Below are positions 16,569 to 26,091 of a DNA stretch of 64,000 nt, in pieces. The stretch comes from Agreia sp. Leaf210 (GTDB lineage Bacteria; Actinomycetota; Actinomycetes; Actinomycetales; Microbacteriaceae). Made by a program: the position numbers and the translations under genes. The stretch's first letter is position 1. Every line of letters begins with the position of its first letter. A model generated the notes under the pieces. That model made no database searches. It had not been told where the DNA came from and saw only the letters and a program-made list of their open reading frames with translations. The stretch covers positions 496,001 through 560,000 of the forward strand of contig NZ_LMKK01000003.1 of NCBI RefSeq assembly GCF_001421485.1, given 5' to 3'.

Positions 16569-19556
16569 ATGCGCGAATCGAGATCACTCAGTTATCTGGC
16601 CCGGATGGGCTTCGCAGATCTTGAGTGGGCAGACGAACAACTGCGTGTCGTCGCCTCGCTGGCGAGCCTCGACGTCGACGACCTGATCGCCGCCATCCCC
16701 GCTGCCGCGGATCCGGACCAGGCGTTGTCACTGCTGGCTATCCTCCTCCGCCGCTCTCCCGAGCATGTCTCGGCAATTCTTGCTGAGGAGCGCCACCGGG
16801 TGCGTCTCGTGCGCGTGCTCGGTGCGTCGAAGGGGCTCGGAGACTTCTTCTCCCGTCATCCTGCTGAACTCTCCGTCCTCGCCGATCCGCGCCTGGTGCT
16901 GCCCACGGCCGAAGAGGCTCGTACGGCTCTGCTCGACGCGGTCGGATCGCACGACGGCTTCGCGTCGTCGTCGGGGGAGGACGGGTGGACAGCGCTCCGC
17001 GTGCGTTATCGGGCTCTGCTGGCCCGAGTGGCCGCGTACGACCTCGAGCAGGTCGACCCGGTCGCAGGGCTCGACCGCATCGCCGCGGTGCTCGCCGACC
17101 TGGCCGCGGCCGCCCTCGAAGCGTCGCTGAGCGTTGCACGCACGACCCTGTCGACCAAGGGACTCGGTCTCTGGTGCTTCGAGCGCGAGAGCGTGGCCGA
17201 CACTCGGCTCGCCATCATCGGAATGGGCAAGGCCGGAGCGCGGGAGCTCAACTACGTGAGCGACGTCGACGTGATCTTCGTCGGCGAGGCGCGGGTCGAC
17301 AGCGAACTGCCGCCCGAGCGCGCGATCGAGATCGCCACGAGACTGGCCATGCTCACGATGCGGGGAATCAACGAGTCCGGGCTCGAACCCGGGTTGTGGG
17401 AGGTCGACCCCAACCTCCGTCCGGAAGGCAAGGACGGCGCGCTCGTGCGCTCGCTCGACTCGCACATCGCGTACTACGACCGCTGGGCGAAGAGCTGGGA
17501 GTTCCAGGCGCTGCTCAAGGCGAGGCCACTCGCCGGTGACCTCGAGCTCGGCCTGGCGTACGTCGCGGCCACCGCGCCGCGCGTCTGGTCGAGCGCGTCA
17601 CGAGAGGGTTTCGTCGAATCGGCGCAGAAGATGCGGGAGCGCGTCACAGAGCACATCCCGTCCGACGACGTTCACTACCAGATCAAGCTCGGGCCGGGCG
17701 GGCTCAGAGACATCGAATTCACGGTTCAGCTCCTGCAGCTGGTGCACGGCCAGACAGACGACGAGATCCACCAGGCCGGTACGATCGCCGCACTGACGGC
17801 GCTGGCCGACCGGGGCTACATCGGCCGGGCCGAGCAGATCGAGTTCGCGGAGGATTACCGCATCCTTCGTCTTCTCGAACACCGCCTGCAGCTCCGCTTT
17901 CTCAAACGCACCCACCTGATGCCCCGCGACGAACTGGGCCAGCGCGTGCTCGCGCGCGCCGCCGATCTCGAACCGTCCGCAGCCCAGCTCATCGAGCGGT
18001 GGAACGGCATCAAGCACCGTGTGCGCAGCCTTCACGTCAGGCTCTTCTACCGCCCGTTGCTCGCCGCCGTGGCTGGCCTCTCGGCCGATGAGGTGGCTCT
18101 CACGAGCGTTCAGGCCGAGGCGCGCCTCGCAGCCATCGGGTTCATCGACCCGCGAGGAGCGCTCAAACACATCGAGGCCATGACCTCCGGGGTCTCTCGA
18201 AAGGCCAACATTCAACGGCATCTTCTGCCCGTGATGCTGCAGTGGTTCGCGGACGGCGCGGACCCCGACTACGGACTGCTCGCGTTCCGGCGTCTCAGCG
18301 ATTCCCTGGGAGACACCTACTGGTTCCTGCGGATGCTGCGCGATTCCTCCGGCGCAGCCTCACGGCTCACGCACGTGCTCTCGGCGTCGAGATACGTCGG
18401 GCAGCTGCTCCAGAAGATACCGGAAGCCGCGGCATGGCTCGAGAACGAAGACGAGCTGCGCCCGCGCACCCGTGCGGTCCTCGACGAGGAGATGCGCGCG
18501 ATCATCGCGCGTCACGATACACAGGATGCCGCGGCGGGCGCCTTGCGCGCGTCTCGCCGACGCGAGGTCCTGCGGCTCGCGATCTCGTCGATTCTGGGCA
18601 TCATCACCGTCGACGAACTCGCTCGCGGGTTGACCGACGTCACGACCGTTCTGCTGACCGGCATCACCACGATCGTGCGGCAGCCCATGCCGAGCGGAGA
18701 CGATGGGATCGAATTCGCCATCATCGGCATGGGCAGGCTCGGTGGCCGAGAGGTCGGCTTCGGATCGGACACCGACGTCATGTACGTCTACCGGGCGCGA
18801 TCGGCCGAGAATCAGAATGCGGCGACGCATGCGCTCGCCATCGCCACCGAGATCAAGCGCCTGACCGAAGACAACCGGCTTCCCCTCGAGATCGACATCG
18901 ACCTGCGCCCCGAGGGCAAGAACGGAGCAGTGGTTCGCTCCCTCGATTCGTATCGCGCGTACTACGCCCGCTGGTCGCTGACGTGGGAGGCGCAGGCGCT
19001 TCTCCGCGCGCGAGGACTCGTGGGCGACGAGTCGCTGATCCACGACTTCGAGGAGCTCGCCGACACCGTCCGGTACCCCGCCGAGATCGCCGAGAAGGAG
19101 GTTCGCGAGGTCAAGAGGATCAAGGCCAGGGTCGAGAACGAGCGTCTGCCACAGGGCACCGATCCGTTGCGGCACCTCAAGCTGGGCCGAGGCAGCCTCA
19201 GCGACGTCGAGTGGCTGGTGCAGCTGACCCAGCTCCAATTCGGCAGCCGCATTCCGTCTCTGCGCACCACGTCGACGCTCGAAGCGCTGGATGCCGCTGT
19301 CGCGGCCGACCTCGTCACGGAGGCCGACGCATCCGTGCTTCGCGCCGCCTGGGTCTTCGCGTCGCGCGCTCGCTCTGCCGTGACCCTGTGGGCCAACAAG
19401 AACTCGGATGTGCTGCCGAGCGACCGCAAGGCGCTCGACGGAATCGCGCGCCTGCTCGAGTATCCTCCCGGCTCGGCGACCACATTGGAAGAGGACTATC
19501 TGGGTGTCACGCGGCGTGCCAGGGCCGTCTTCGAACGGCTCTTCTACGACGCATAG
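16569..19556 (+). CDS. glnE: Bifunctional glutamine synthetase adenylyltransferase/deadenylylase
   Basis: GlnE attaches AMP to, and removes it from, a tyrosine of GlnA1, turning the enzyme off when nitrogen is plentiful. The 995-aa protein has the duplicated architecture expected: a first nucleotidyltransferase domain with GMGKAGARELNYVSDVDV (about residue 218) and a second with GMGRLGGREVGFGSDTDV (about residue 719), both followed by LRPEGK motifs. The two domains carry deadenylylase and adenylyltransferase activity respectively. The ATG directly follows GGAGGATC. It lies between glnA2 and, after an exporter gene, its substrate gene glnA1. Confidence 0.96.
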   Translation: MRESRSLSYLARMGFADLEWADEQLRVVASLASLDVDDLIAAIPAAADPDQALSLLAILLRRSPEHVSAILAEERHRVRLVRVLGASKGLGDFFSRHPAELSVLADPRLVLPTAEEARTALLDAVGSHDGFASSSGEDGWTALRVRYRALLARVAAYDLEQVDPVAGLDRIAAVLADLAAAALEASLSVARTTLSTKGLGLWCFERESVADTRLAIIGMGKAGARELNYVSDVDVIFVGEARVDSELPPERAIEIATRLAMLTMRGINESGLEPGLWEVDPNLRPEGKDGALVRSLDSHIAYYDRWAKSWEFQALLKARPLAGDLELGLAYVAATAPRVWSSASREGFVESAQKMRERVTEHIPSDDVHYQIKLGPGGLRDIEFTVQLLQLVHGQTDDEIHQAGTIAALTALADRGYIGRAEQIEFAEDYRILRLLEHRLQLRFLKRTHLMPRDELGQRVLARAADLEPSAAQLIERWNGIKHRVRSLHVRLFYRPLLAAVAGLSADEVALTSVQAEARLAAIGFIDPRGALKHIEAMTSGVSRKANIQRHLLPVMLQWFADGADPDYGLLAFRRLSDSLGDTYWFLRMLRDSSGAASRLTHVLSASRYVGQLLQKIPEAAAWLENEDELRPRTRAVLDEEMRAIIARHDTQDAAAGALRASRRREVLRLAISSILGIITVDELARGLTDVTTVLLTGITTIVRQPMPSGDDGIEFAIIGMGRLGGREVGFGSDTDVMYVYRARSAENQNAATHALAIATEIKRLTEDNRLPLEIDIDLRPEGKNGAVVRSLDSYRAYYARWSLTWEAQALLRARGLVGDESLIHDFEELADTVRYPAEIAEKEVREVKRIKARVENERLPQGTDPLRHLKLGRGSLSDVEWLVQLTQLQFGSRIPSLRTTSTLEALDAAVAADLVTEADASVLRAAWVFASRARSAVTLWANKNSDVLPSDRKALDGIARLLEYPPGSATTLEEDYLGVTRRARAVFERLFYDA

Positions 19557-19619
19557 ATTTTTCGCCGACGACCGAGCGGGCTCGGACACATCGCACCCGC
19601 TTGCCCGTACCCTTGACCG

Positions 19620-21068
19620 GTGAGTGATGGCATCAACGACCGGCAGAACGTGCATCGCCGACGGGTCAGGCAGTCCCTGATCGAGCTGGCGGGTGGTGCC
19701 ATCCGAGGAGCTGGAGCTCCCACCCAGATCATCTCGGTGGTCGGGGGCGATGACGCTCTGTCGCAGCGGCATGCCCGGTTGGTCATCGACCTCTGTCTGC
19801 GCGCCGGAGAGGCGATGCTCGCCACCGGTGCGTCCGCGTCCGATGTGGTGGCGACAGTACTGAGAATCAGCGATGCGTACGGCATCAGTGCGATGCATGT
19901 GGACATCACATTCACGTCGATCACCGTGTCGATCCATCGCGGAATGAACGAGGACCCGCTGTCGGTCATGCGGATCGTGAGAGTGCGCACCACCGACTAC
20001 ACACGCCTGCAGGCTGTCTATCGTCTCATCGACGAGATCGCCGGCCAGCAGGAACCGCTCGACGTCGACGCGGCCAGGGATCGCCTCACGGCGATTCTGG
20101 CGAGCCCACATCCCTACCGGCACTGGGTCGTGGCCGCGGGCCAAGCCATTCTGGCCAGCGGCGTCGTCGTGATGTTCGACGTGGGAATCGTCCTCGTCCT
20201 CGCCACTGCGATCACGGCGGCCATGTCTCACCTCATCGTGCGCAGGCTCAGCCGGTGGTCTGTACCCGGATTCTTCGCTCAGATGGCAGCGGCCGTCGCC
20301 ACGACGAGCATCGCCGTCTTCATCTTCTGGTTGCGATCCGTCGGTATCGAACTGCCGGGCTCCAACAGCCCCACGGTGATCGTCATCGCCGGAATCATCA
20401 CCCTCCTCTCCGGTGTCGGGCTGACGGCGTCGGCCAGGGACGCCATCGACGGGTACTACGTGACGGCGACGGCGCGAGGCATGGAGGTGCTGATGCTCAC
20501 ACTCGGCCTCGCCGTCGGCATCTCGCTCGTCCTCGGGTTCGCGCTCAGAATCGGCGTTCCGATCACCATCGCCACATCGCTGGGAGATCGAATCGGCTTG
20601 GTTTCCGGAACCGTCGGGGCGATGCTCATCGGCGTCGGTTTCGCTCTCACCACCTACGTGCGCCTTCGCCTCGTCCTCCTGATGGCCATGGCCGCTGGAG
20701 GGATCTTCGCGGTCTATTCGCTGGTGCTTCCGTTTGCCACGCAGCCCGGACTGGCTCCGGGGATCGCGGGAACGGTCGCGGGCATCGTCGGATACCTCGC
20801 CTACCGATGGGTCAAGGTTCCCGAGGGGGCCGTGACCATGGCGGGAATCATCTCTCTCATCCCCGGCCTCGCCGTCTATAGGGCGCTGTACGGATTCATG
20901 GATGCCGAGTTCGCCGTCGCGGACACCCTGCCGCCGGTGGTCATGGCCTTGGCCACCGGAATTGGCCTGGCGGCCGGAACGACCATCGGGGGATTCGGTG
21001 CCCGACGACTCTTCGGGTTCGACCGACAGGCCAAGCTGGCCACCCAACGCTCCCGCGCCACGCGATAG
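19620..21068 (+). CDS. ThrE-type threonine/serine exporter
   Basis: A 482-aa membrane protein of the ThrE family known from Corynebacterium glutamicum threonine and serine export. A soluble N-terminal region of about 150 residues with the characteristic LCLRAGEAMLATGASASDV segment precedes about ten hydrophobic segments. A TACCCT -10 box at 19608-19613 lies 6 nt upstream of the GTG, indicating leaderless initiation. It follows glnE by 63 nt but has its own promoter. Confidence 0.9.
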   Translation: MSDGINDRQNVHRRRVRQSLIELAGGAIRGAGAPTQIISVVGGDDALSQRHARLVIDLCLRAGEAMLATGASASDVVATVLRISDAYGISAMHVDITFTSITVSIHRGMNEDPLSVMRIVRVRTTDYTRLQAVYRLIDEIAGQQEPLDVDAARDRLTAILASPHPYRHWVVAAGQAILASGVVVMFDVGIVLVLATAITAAMSHLIVRRLSRWSVPGFFAQMAAAVATTSIAVFIFWLRSVGIELPGSNSPTVIVIAGIITLLSGVGLTASARDAIDGYYVTATARGMEVLMLTLGLAVGISLVLGFALRIGVPITIATSLGDRIGLVSGTVGAMLIGVGFALTTYVRLRLVLLMAMAAGGIFAVYSLVLPFATQPGLAPGIAGTVAGIVGYLAYRWVKVPEGAVTMAGIISLIPGLAVYRALYGFMDAEFAVADTLPPVVMALATGIGLAAGTTIGGFGARRLFGFDRQAKLATQRSRATR

Positions 21069-21087
21069 CTGGACATACGCTTGGTCG

Positions 21088-21462
21088 ATGCAGCACACAG
21101 CGTCGCGAGAAGGATCACGGCCCCCTGTTTCCACCGAGGGTCCGCAACGACAGCTCAGCGAACGATCGACACCGGAGCTCTGGGGACGTCTTCTCGCGGA
21201 GGTCTTCGCCCTGCCCGGCGTGGTCGAAGGGCACAGCGCCGTGTCGCCGCCGAGCTCGCGTGCCGTGCATCTGGAGGATCGCTCGGTCGAGCTTCGTCCG
21301 GAGACGTCGCTGGCGCCCGGGCATCGCCTCGAGTCGGTGCACCTGCACGGCGTGTCGGACACGAGCATCCACGCCTGCCTGCCGGCGCGACGGGGCGCTG
21401 AGCTGAGAGTATCCGGTTCGCCCGTGGTGACTGAGCCGGATTCGAGGTCGCCTGGCCCGTGA
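21088..21462 (+). CDS. Hypothetical protein with weak luciferase-family (DUF5519) resemblance
   Basis: A 124-aa protein without membrane segments. Its middle reads like a compact alpha/beta domain (ELWGRLLAEVFALPGVVEG, then VHLED.SVELR and SVHLHGVSDTSIHACLP). The His-rich strand pair is loosely reminiscent of small luciferase-like DUF5519 proteins, but I would not assign it. The open frame extends upstream into thrE; I chose the ATG at 21088 because TACGCT (21076-21081) lies 6 nt before it, the leaderless signature seen repeatedly here. It ends just before a strong hairpin. Confidence 0.6.
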   Translation: MQHTASREGSRPPVSTEGPQRQLSERSTPELWGRLLAEVFALPGVVEGHSAVSPPSSRAVHLEDRSVELRPETSLAPGHRLESVHLHGVSDTSIHACLPARRGAELRVSGSPVVTEPDSRSPGP

Positions 21463-21472
21463 ACAAAGCAAA

Positions 21473-21530
21473 CGAGTCCGCAGGAGTGGCCTTCTCGGTC
21501 TGGAAGGACCGGGCCACTCTTGCGGACTCG
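21473..21530. terminator. Bidirectional terminator between convergent genes
   Basis: A 19-bp inverted repeat (CGAGTCCGCAGGAGTGGCC with a right arm differing by one G-U pair) encloses a loop of about 20 nt. It lies between the hypothetical gene (plus strand) and glnA1 (minus strand), which converge here. Confidence 0.8.
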
Positions 21531-21571
21531 TCGCGGATCGGGAGAGGCCGAAACCCCTCGATCATGTGTCG

Positions 21572-22996
21572 TTAGACGCCGTAGTAGAGCTCGAACTCGA
21601 ACGGGTGCGGACGCTGCTGCAGCGGCTTGATCTCGTTCTCGCGCTTGTAGCTGATCCAGTTCTCGATCAGGTCGATCGTGAACACGTTGCCTGCAAGCAG
21701 GAACTCGTGGTCGGCCTCGAGCGCGTCGAGCGCCTCGCCCAATGACGCGGGACCCTGGGGGATCAGCTTCGCCTCTTCGGGCGGCAGCTCGTAGAGGTCC
21801 TTGTCGACCGGCTCGTGCGGCTCGATGCGGTTGATGATTCCGTCGAGGCCAGCCATGAGCTGAGCCGCGAAGGCGAGGTACGGGTTACCCGACGCATCCG
21901 GCGTGCGGAACTCGATGCGCTTGGCCTTCGGGTTCGTTCCCGTGATGGGGATACGGATCGATGCCGAGCGGTTTCCCGCCGAGTAGACCAGGTTGACGGG
22001 TGCTTCGAACCCGGGAACCAGGCGGTGATAGCTGTTGACCGAGGGGTTGGTGAACGCGTACACGGCGGGGGCGTGAGCCAGGATTCCACCGATGTACCAG
22101 CGAGCGATGTCGCTGAGGCCGCCGTAACCCGCCTCGTCGTAGAACAACGGCGCGCCGTCGTTCCACAGCGACTGGTGAGTGTGCATACCCGACCCGTTGT
22201 CGCCGAAGAGCGGCTTGGGCATGAACGTAGCCGTCTTACCCCAGCGCTCGGCGACGTTCTTGACGATGTACTTGAACTTCAGGATGTCGTCGGCCGCGTG
22301 CACCATGGTGTCGAACTTGTAGTTGATCTCACCCTGGCCGGCGGTGCCGACCTCGTGGTGGCCACGCTCGACCTCGAGCCCGGCAGCCATCAGTTCGAGC
22401 ACGATGTCGTCGCGCAGGTCGGCGTGCTTGTCGACCGGGCTGACGGGGAAGTAGCCGCCCTTGTAGGGCGTCTTGTTGGCGAGGTTTCCGCCTTCTTCGG
22501 TGCGGCCCGAGTTCCAGGCAGCCTCGTCGGAGTCGACGGAGTAGGAGCTCGAGTGCTGGTTCACTTCGTACTTCACGTCGTCGAAGATGTAGAACTCTGC
22601 CTCGGGGGCGAAGAACGCCGTGTCGGCGATGCCGGTCGAGGCGAGGTACTTCTCGGCCTTCTTGGCGACCTGGCGCGGGTCACGGTGGTAGATCTCACCG
22701 TTGCGCGGGTTGTAGATGTCGAAGATCATGATCAGCGTGCGGTTGACGCGGAACGGATCGATGTAGGCCGTCGACACGTCAGGGATGATCTGCATGTCCG
22801 ACTCGTGGATCGACGCGAAACCGCGGATCGACGATCCGTCGAACATCTGCCCGACGGTGAAGAAGGACTCATCGACCGTCGACGCGGGGATAGTGATGTG
22901 CTGCTGGACACCGGGAAGATCGGTGAACCGAATATCAAGGAACTTAACGTCCGTGTCCTTGATGAACTTGAGCACCTCAGAAGAATCACTGAACAT
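21572..22996 (-). CDS. glnA1: Glutamine synthetase type I, main assimilatory enzyme
   Basis: This enzyme makes glutamine from glutamate, ammonia and ATP as a cytoplasmic dodecamer. The 474-aa protein carries the latch [10 protein letters not shown], the Glu ligand segment [22 protein letters not shown], the MHTHQSLW loop and [10 protein letters not shown]. The adenylylation site is intact ([11 protein letters not shown], Tyr402), so GlnE encoded at 16569-19556 can modify it. A four-box GlnR-like operator lies 74 nt upstream of the ATG (23070-23107). Confidence 0.97.
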   Translation of the reverse strand: MFSDSSEVLKFIKDTDVKFLDIRFTDLPGVQQHITIPASTVDESFFTVGQMFDGSSIRGFASIHESDMQIIPDVSTAYIDPFRVNRTLIMIFDIYNPRNGEIYHRDPRQVAKKAEKYLASTGIADTAFFAPEAEFYIFDDVKYEVNQHSSSYSVDSDEAAWNSGRTEEGGNLANKTPYKGGYFPVSPVDKHADLRDDIVLELMAAGLEVERGHHEVGTAGQGEINYKFDTMVHAADDILKFKYIVKNVAERWGKTATFMPKPLFGDNGSGMHTHQSLWNDGAPLFYDEAGYGGLSDIARWYIGGILAHAPAVYAFTNPSVNSYHRLVPGFEAPVNLVYSAGNRSASIRIPITGTNPKAKRIEFRTPDASGNPYLAFAAQLMAGLDGIINRIEPHEPVDKDLYELPPEEAKLIPQGPASLGEALDALEADHEFLLAGNVFTIDLIENWISYKRENEIKPLQQRPHPFEFELYYGV

Positions 22997-23069
22997 GTGA
23001 GAGACTCCAAAATGGCTTGGTACAGAGGAACAGCTGCGAACGCAGCCGTCACGAGCCTACGGGGAAGCG

Positions 23070-23107
23070 GTTACCCATCAGTGACGCAATTGTTTCGGGC
23101 ATGTTAC
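23070..23107 (-). promoter_or_regulatory. GlnR-type operator upstream of glnA1
   Basis: Read on the minus strand the site is GTAAC-N6-GAAAC-N6-GTCAC-N6-GTAAC. This fits the actinobacterial GlnR consensus GTnAC-N6-GAAAC repeated twice, with one mismatch in the last box and exact 6-nt spacing throughout. Confidence 0.85.
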
Positions 23108-23140
23108 GGCTTGCCTTCAATGCCCTCACGAGAGCGGCCG

Positions 23141-23146
23141 TAAACT
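23141..23146 (+). promoter_or_regulatory. -10 box of the RDD gene (leaderless)
   Basis: TAAACT is followed by 6 nt and the GTG start at 23153, so transcription should begin at or next to the start codon. It lies 34 nt from the glnA1 operator on the other strand. Confidence 0.65.
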
Positions 23147-23152
23147 CGTCTG

Positions 23153-23581
23153 GTGCCCAACTCGACCGCGTCCTCGTCGCCCCAAGGGGCTCCGCCCAGC
23201 AACTGGCCGGGGGAGCGGATGGGCTTCCCGCAGACGGGTGTCGGCTCCGTCGCCCGCAGCGGCCGCCGTCTGGCTGCCATCTTCATCGACTTCGCCGCGT
23301 GCTACGTCGTCTACTTCGCGTTCTTCTTCGGCAGCGACTGGGCGAGCCTGGTGATCTTCGCGGTCGAACAGGTCGTTCTACTCTCGACCCTGGGCAGCGG
23401 CCTCGGCCACTTCGTCCTCGGTATCCGCATCGTCAAGGTCGACGGCAGCTATGCGGGCGTGTGGCGCCCGGCCCTTCGCACGGGCCTGCTCCTGCTGCTC
23501 ATCCCCGCCCTCATCTGGGACTCGGATCAGCGCGGCCTGCACGACGTCTTCGCCGGAACCGTGCTTGTCATGCGCCGCTGA
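23153..23581 (+). CDS. RDD family membrane protein
   Basis: A 142-aa protein with a polar N-terminus of about 40 residues, then the RDD motif (GRRLAAIFIDFAACYVVYF, with the Arg-Asp signature) and about three membrane segments ending in RGLHDVFAGTVLVMRR. RDD proteins are often annotated as transporters, but the function of this short type is not established. Its stop codon is 6 nt from that of the convergent DUF4191 gene. Confidence 0.88.
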   Translation: MPNSTASSSPQGAPPSNWPGERMGFPQTGVGSVARSGRRLAAIFIDFAACYVVYFAFFFGSDWASLVIFAVEQVVLLSTLGSGLGHFVLGIRIVKVDGSYAGVWRPALRTGLLLLLIPALIWDSDQRGLHDVFAGTVLVMRR

Positions 23582-23587
23582 CGCGGG

Positions 23588-24307
23588 TCAACGTCCGCGC
23601 TGCGGCCGCACCTTGAAGGGATCGACGCCCTTGGGGATCGGCATGCCGGTGGAGCCGAGCGAGGTGAGTCGGTTGCTCACGGCCATAACCTCGGCCTTGT
23701 TGAGAGCGGGCTTGACCTTGGCCATACGGCTGGCGACCTTATGCAGGGGCACCGCGTCGGGGTCGTGGGAGTCGACGTACAGGAACGTGACCGGAACGTT
23801 GGGGAGGACGCGCAGCACCTTGCGACGCTCTTCTTCGAGCATGCGGGTCGTTCGCGTCTTCGAGCCCTCGCTGATCAGAACGACTCCGCCACGACCGACA
23901 GCGCGGTAGACGGCGTCTTGAGTCTTGCCGTTCACGGCGACAGGCATCTCGCTGCCCCGCCAGCTGCGCTTGAGGCTCGACCGGAGGACGGCGCCCACGG
24001 CACCTGGCTGGCCGGCGATCTGGCCATAGGCGGCACGCTCAGCCCGGCGCCCGAGGATGATCAGTGCGACAAGGAAGCCGGCGAGAACGCCGGCGATGAT
24101 CCACATGGCCATGGCGAAGCCGTTGCCATCCGACAGAAGGAGGGCCACCACGAGTCCCGCTGCGATGGGAAGAAGGAATCCCAGCGCCATGATCCACACG
24201 ACGTTCTTGTCGTAGCGGCGGGTCATGTTGAAGACCTGCCACATCTGCTTGATGCGGCCCGGTTCTTTGGGGGCCTTCGGGGTGGATTGCTCAGACTTGC
24301 GTGCCAT
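23588..24307 (-). CDS. DUF4191 membrane protein
   Basis: A 239-aa protein of the actinobacterial DUF4191 family. A basic N-terminus (RIKQMWQVFNMTRRYDKN) precedes two membrane segments (about residues 38-60 and 66-87). A cytoplasmic domain follows with VYRAVGRGGVVLISEG and VPVTFLYVDS. TATCCT lies 6 nt upstream of the ATG (plus-strand 24314-24319), so it is probably leaderless. The family is commonly found beside E2 and lipoate-related genes, and the dihydrolipoamide acyltransferase gene is 1.8 kb away; its role is unknown. Confidence 0.88.
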   Translation of the reverse strand: MARKSEQSTPKAPKEPGRIKQMWQVFNMTRRYDKNVVWIMALGFLLPIAAGLVVALLLSDGNGFAMAMWIIAGVLAGFLVALIILGRRAERAAYGQIAGQPGAVGAVLRSSLKRSWRGSEMPVAVNGKTQDAVYRAVGRGGVVLISEGSKTRTTRMLEEERRKVLRVLPNVPVTFLYVDSHDPDAVPLHKVASRMAKVKPALNKAEVMAVSNRLTSLGSTGMPIPKGVDPFKVRPQRGR

Positions 24308-24456
24308 GCGTCAAGGATACCGAGTCGGATTCGATCATGCCGACCAGTTCGCTCACGGCAGTCTCACTGCTCCTCCACAACGACTGCGGCGCCCCGCATT
24401 GCACATATGTGGCCCCGGGTCGGCACACGCGCTGCCGGACGATGAAGGATCACTGT

Positions 24457-26091
24457 ATGACCCTCCGCCGGCGACCGACTCCTGCTGCCCCGCAGGCGGC
24501 ACCTGGAACAGCCGTACTCGAGGCCGCCATGCTCGACGACGTCGCAGGGCATCGGGTGGTCCGCCGCATCCACACGGGAACACGAGCCGCACTCTTCCTC
24601 GCCCACCCGTCGTTTCGGAGAGACGGGGGCACCTCGACCCCGCGCATCCTCAAGGTCTTCAACGCCGGCACCTCGCCGTCCTCCATCGACGTGGAGCTGG
24701 CAGCCCTGAGCGCGACCGCGATACCCCACGTGACGCGGCTGCTCGACGTCTCCAGCATGCGCGAAGGCGCTCCGCCGTGCCTGATCTTCGAGAGACTGCC
24801 CGGGCCGTCGCTATCGACATACCTGGAGCAGTCGAGTTCGCTGAGCGCCGGCCAAGCGGTCACTATTCTCGCGCCCCTGTGTTCGACCCTCCAGTCCCTC
24901 CACGACGCCGGCGTCACCCACGGCGGGATCCACCCCCGCCGGATCGTCTTCGATGACCGCGGATCACCGACCCTCACGGGCTTCGGTCGTGGTGTCCTTC
25001 GTCAGGCGCCGCAGGATCACTACTCAGCCGCCTGGCCCGGCGGCAGAGTTCGAGCAAACGAGGGGGTGGACCCGAGGCAGGCAGGCTGGCGAGACGCCGT
25101 GAGCTCGGATCACGGCGACCTGCTCGACGTGGTCGACGAGGTTCTCGCACACGTCGACGCCGACCGGATGCCCGCGGGGTTCGATCTGGAGCGCAGCGCG
25201 AGAGCGATATCCGAGGGCCCGAGAAGACTCTTCCTCGTCGAACTGGAACGGATTCTCTTCTCTCTCGCTCCGCCGCAGGTCGTCTCCCTCCCGGTTCCGG
25301 ACGCGGAGTCAGCACTGCACACACACGCGTCGCCGCAGCGCACGGATGTGGAGCCCGCCGCCGCTGCTGCTGCTGCGGAGAGTGCGTCGTATGACTGGTC
25401 ACCGACGCGGCCGCCTCCCGAACCAGCTCCCAGCGAAAACCGGTTGATCGCGGCGCTAAGGGTTCTCGGAGCCTCGTCGGCCGGACTGGAGTTCGCCGCA
25501 TCGGTCGTCGGTGTCACAGCCCGGCTCACCACCAGGCACGCACCGCAGGCCCCGACGCCTCCAACGGAAGAGGCTGTCCACGCCCGCAGCGCCTCGAAGC
25601 GCTGGCGTCGTAGGCCCCTGCTCGTCGGCGCGGTGTGCGCGGTCGTGGCGACGACCGGGCATCTTCTCATCCTTCCATCGCCGAACGACGGCGCGCAGGC
25701 TGGCGGGCAGAAGACCTCGACTCCACCTGCATCGGCACCCGGCCCTTCGTCTACAGATGCCGCCCCGCCCGTGAACACAGACGACGACTCCGCGCTCTCG
25801 AGCGACGACCCGGCCGCCGCATTGCAGACCCTGTCTCAGGTGAACGACGGATGTGCCGCGGCGGCCGAACCCGCGGCATGCGCCGCGACCGTGTTTCAGG
25901 AGGATTACCTGGCGGCGCAGCCCGCCGATGCCCCCTCAGCTCTCATTGACGCAGGAGGCGCCGTCGTCACCGGCTCCTGGGGCGGTTCCGCTCTCGTCGC
26001 TGCCCGGTTAAACGGCCAACCGGCCTCGTTCCTTCTGCTGAAGGGCGAGGCCGGCTGGCGAATTCGCGATGTCTTTCTGAGCGCTCAGTAA
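24457..26091 (+). CDS. Membrane-anchored protein pseudokinase
   Basis: A 544-aa protein with a protein-kinase-like domain (about residues 25-170), a long variable linker, one membrane segment (about 388-408) and a Thr/Ser/Pro-rich, cysteine-paired extracytoplasmic C-terminus (DGC...AAC). The VAIK-type lysine is kept (RILKVF). The HRD motif is HGG (THGGIHPRRIVF), and DFG is GFG, so both catalytic and Mg-binding aspartates are missing; the glycine loop is also degraded. It should bind, not phosphorylate. I chose the ATG with GAAGGA 7 nt upstream over earlier in-frame starts. Its stop overlaps the convergent E2 gene by 7 nt. Lineage-specific, partner unknown. Confidence 0.78.
   Translation: MTLRRRPTPAAPQAAPGTAVLEAAMLDDVAGHRVVRRIHTGTRAALFLAHPSFRRDGGTSTPRILKVFNAGTSPSSIDVELAALSATAIPHVTRLLDVSSMREGAPPCLIFERLPGPSLSTYLEQSSSLSAGQAVTILAPLCSTLQSLHDAGVTHGGIHPRRIVFDDRGSPTLTGFGRGVLRQAPQDHYSAAWPGGRVRANEGVDPRQAGWRDAVSSDHGDLLDVVDEVLAHVDADRMPAGFDLERSARAISEGPRRLFLVELERILFSLAPPQVVSLPVPDAESALHTHASPQRTDVEPAAAAAAAESASYDWSPTRPPPEPAPSENRLIAALRVLGASSAGLEFAASVVGVTARLTTRHAPQAPTPPTEEAVHARSASKRWRRRPLLVGAVCAVVATTGHLLILPSPNDGAQAGGQKTSTPPASAPGPSSTDAAPPVNTDDDSALSSDDPAAALQTLSQVNDGCAAAAEPAACAATVFQEDYLAAQPADAPSALIDAGGAVVTGSWGGSALVAARLNGQPASFLLLKGEAGWRIRDVFLSAQ

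Noticed and set aside
18360-21368. A 1002-codon open frame on the minus strand across glnE, the thrE-type gene and the 21088 gene
   Set aside because: It is antisense to three well-supported genes, has no start signal, and its translation is compositionally biased without recognisable motifs.
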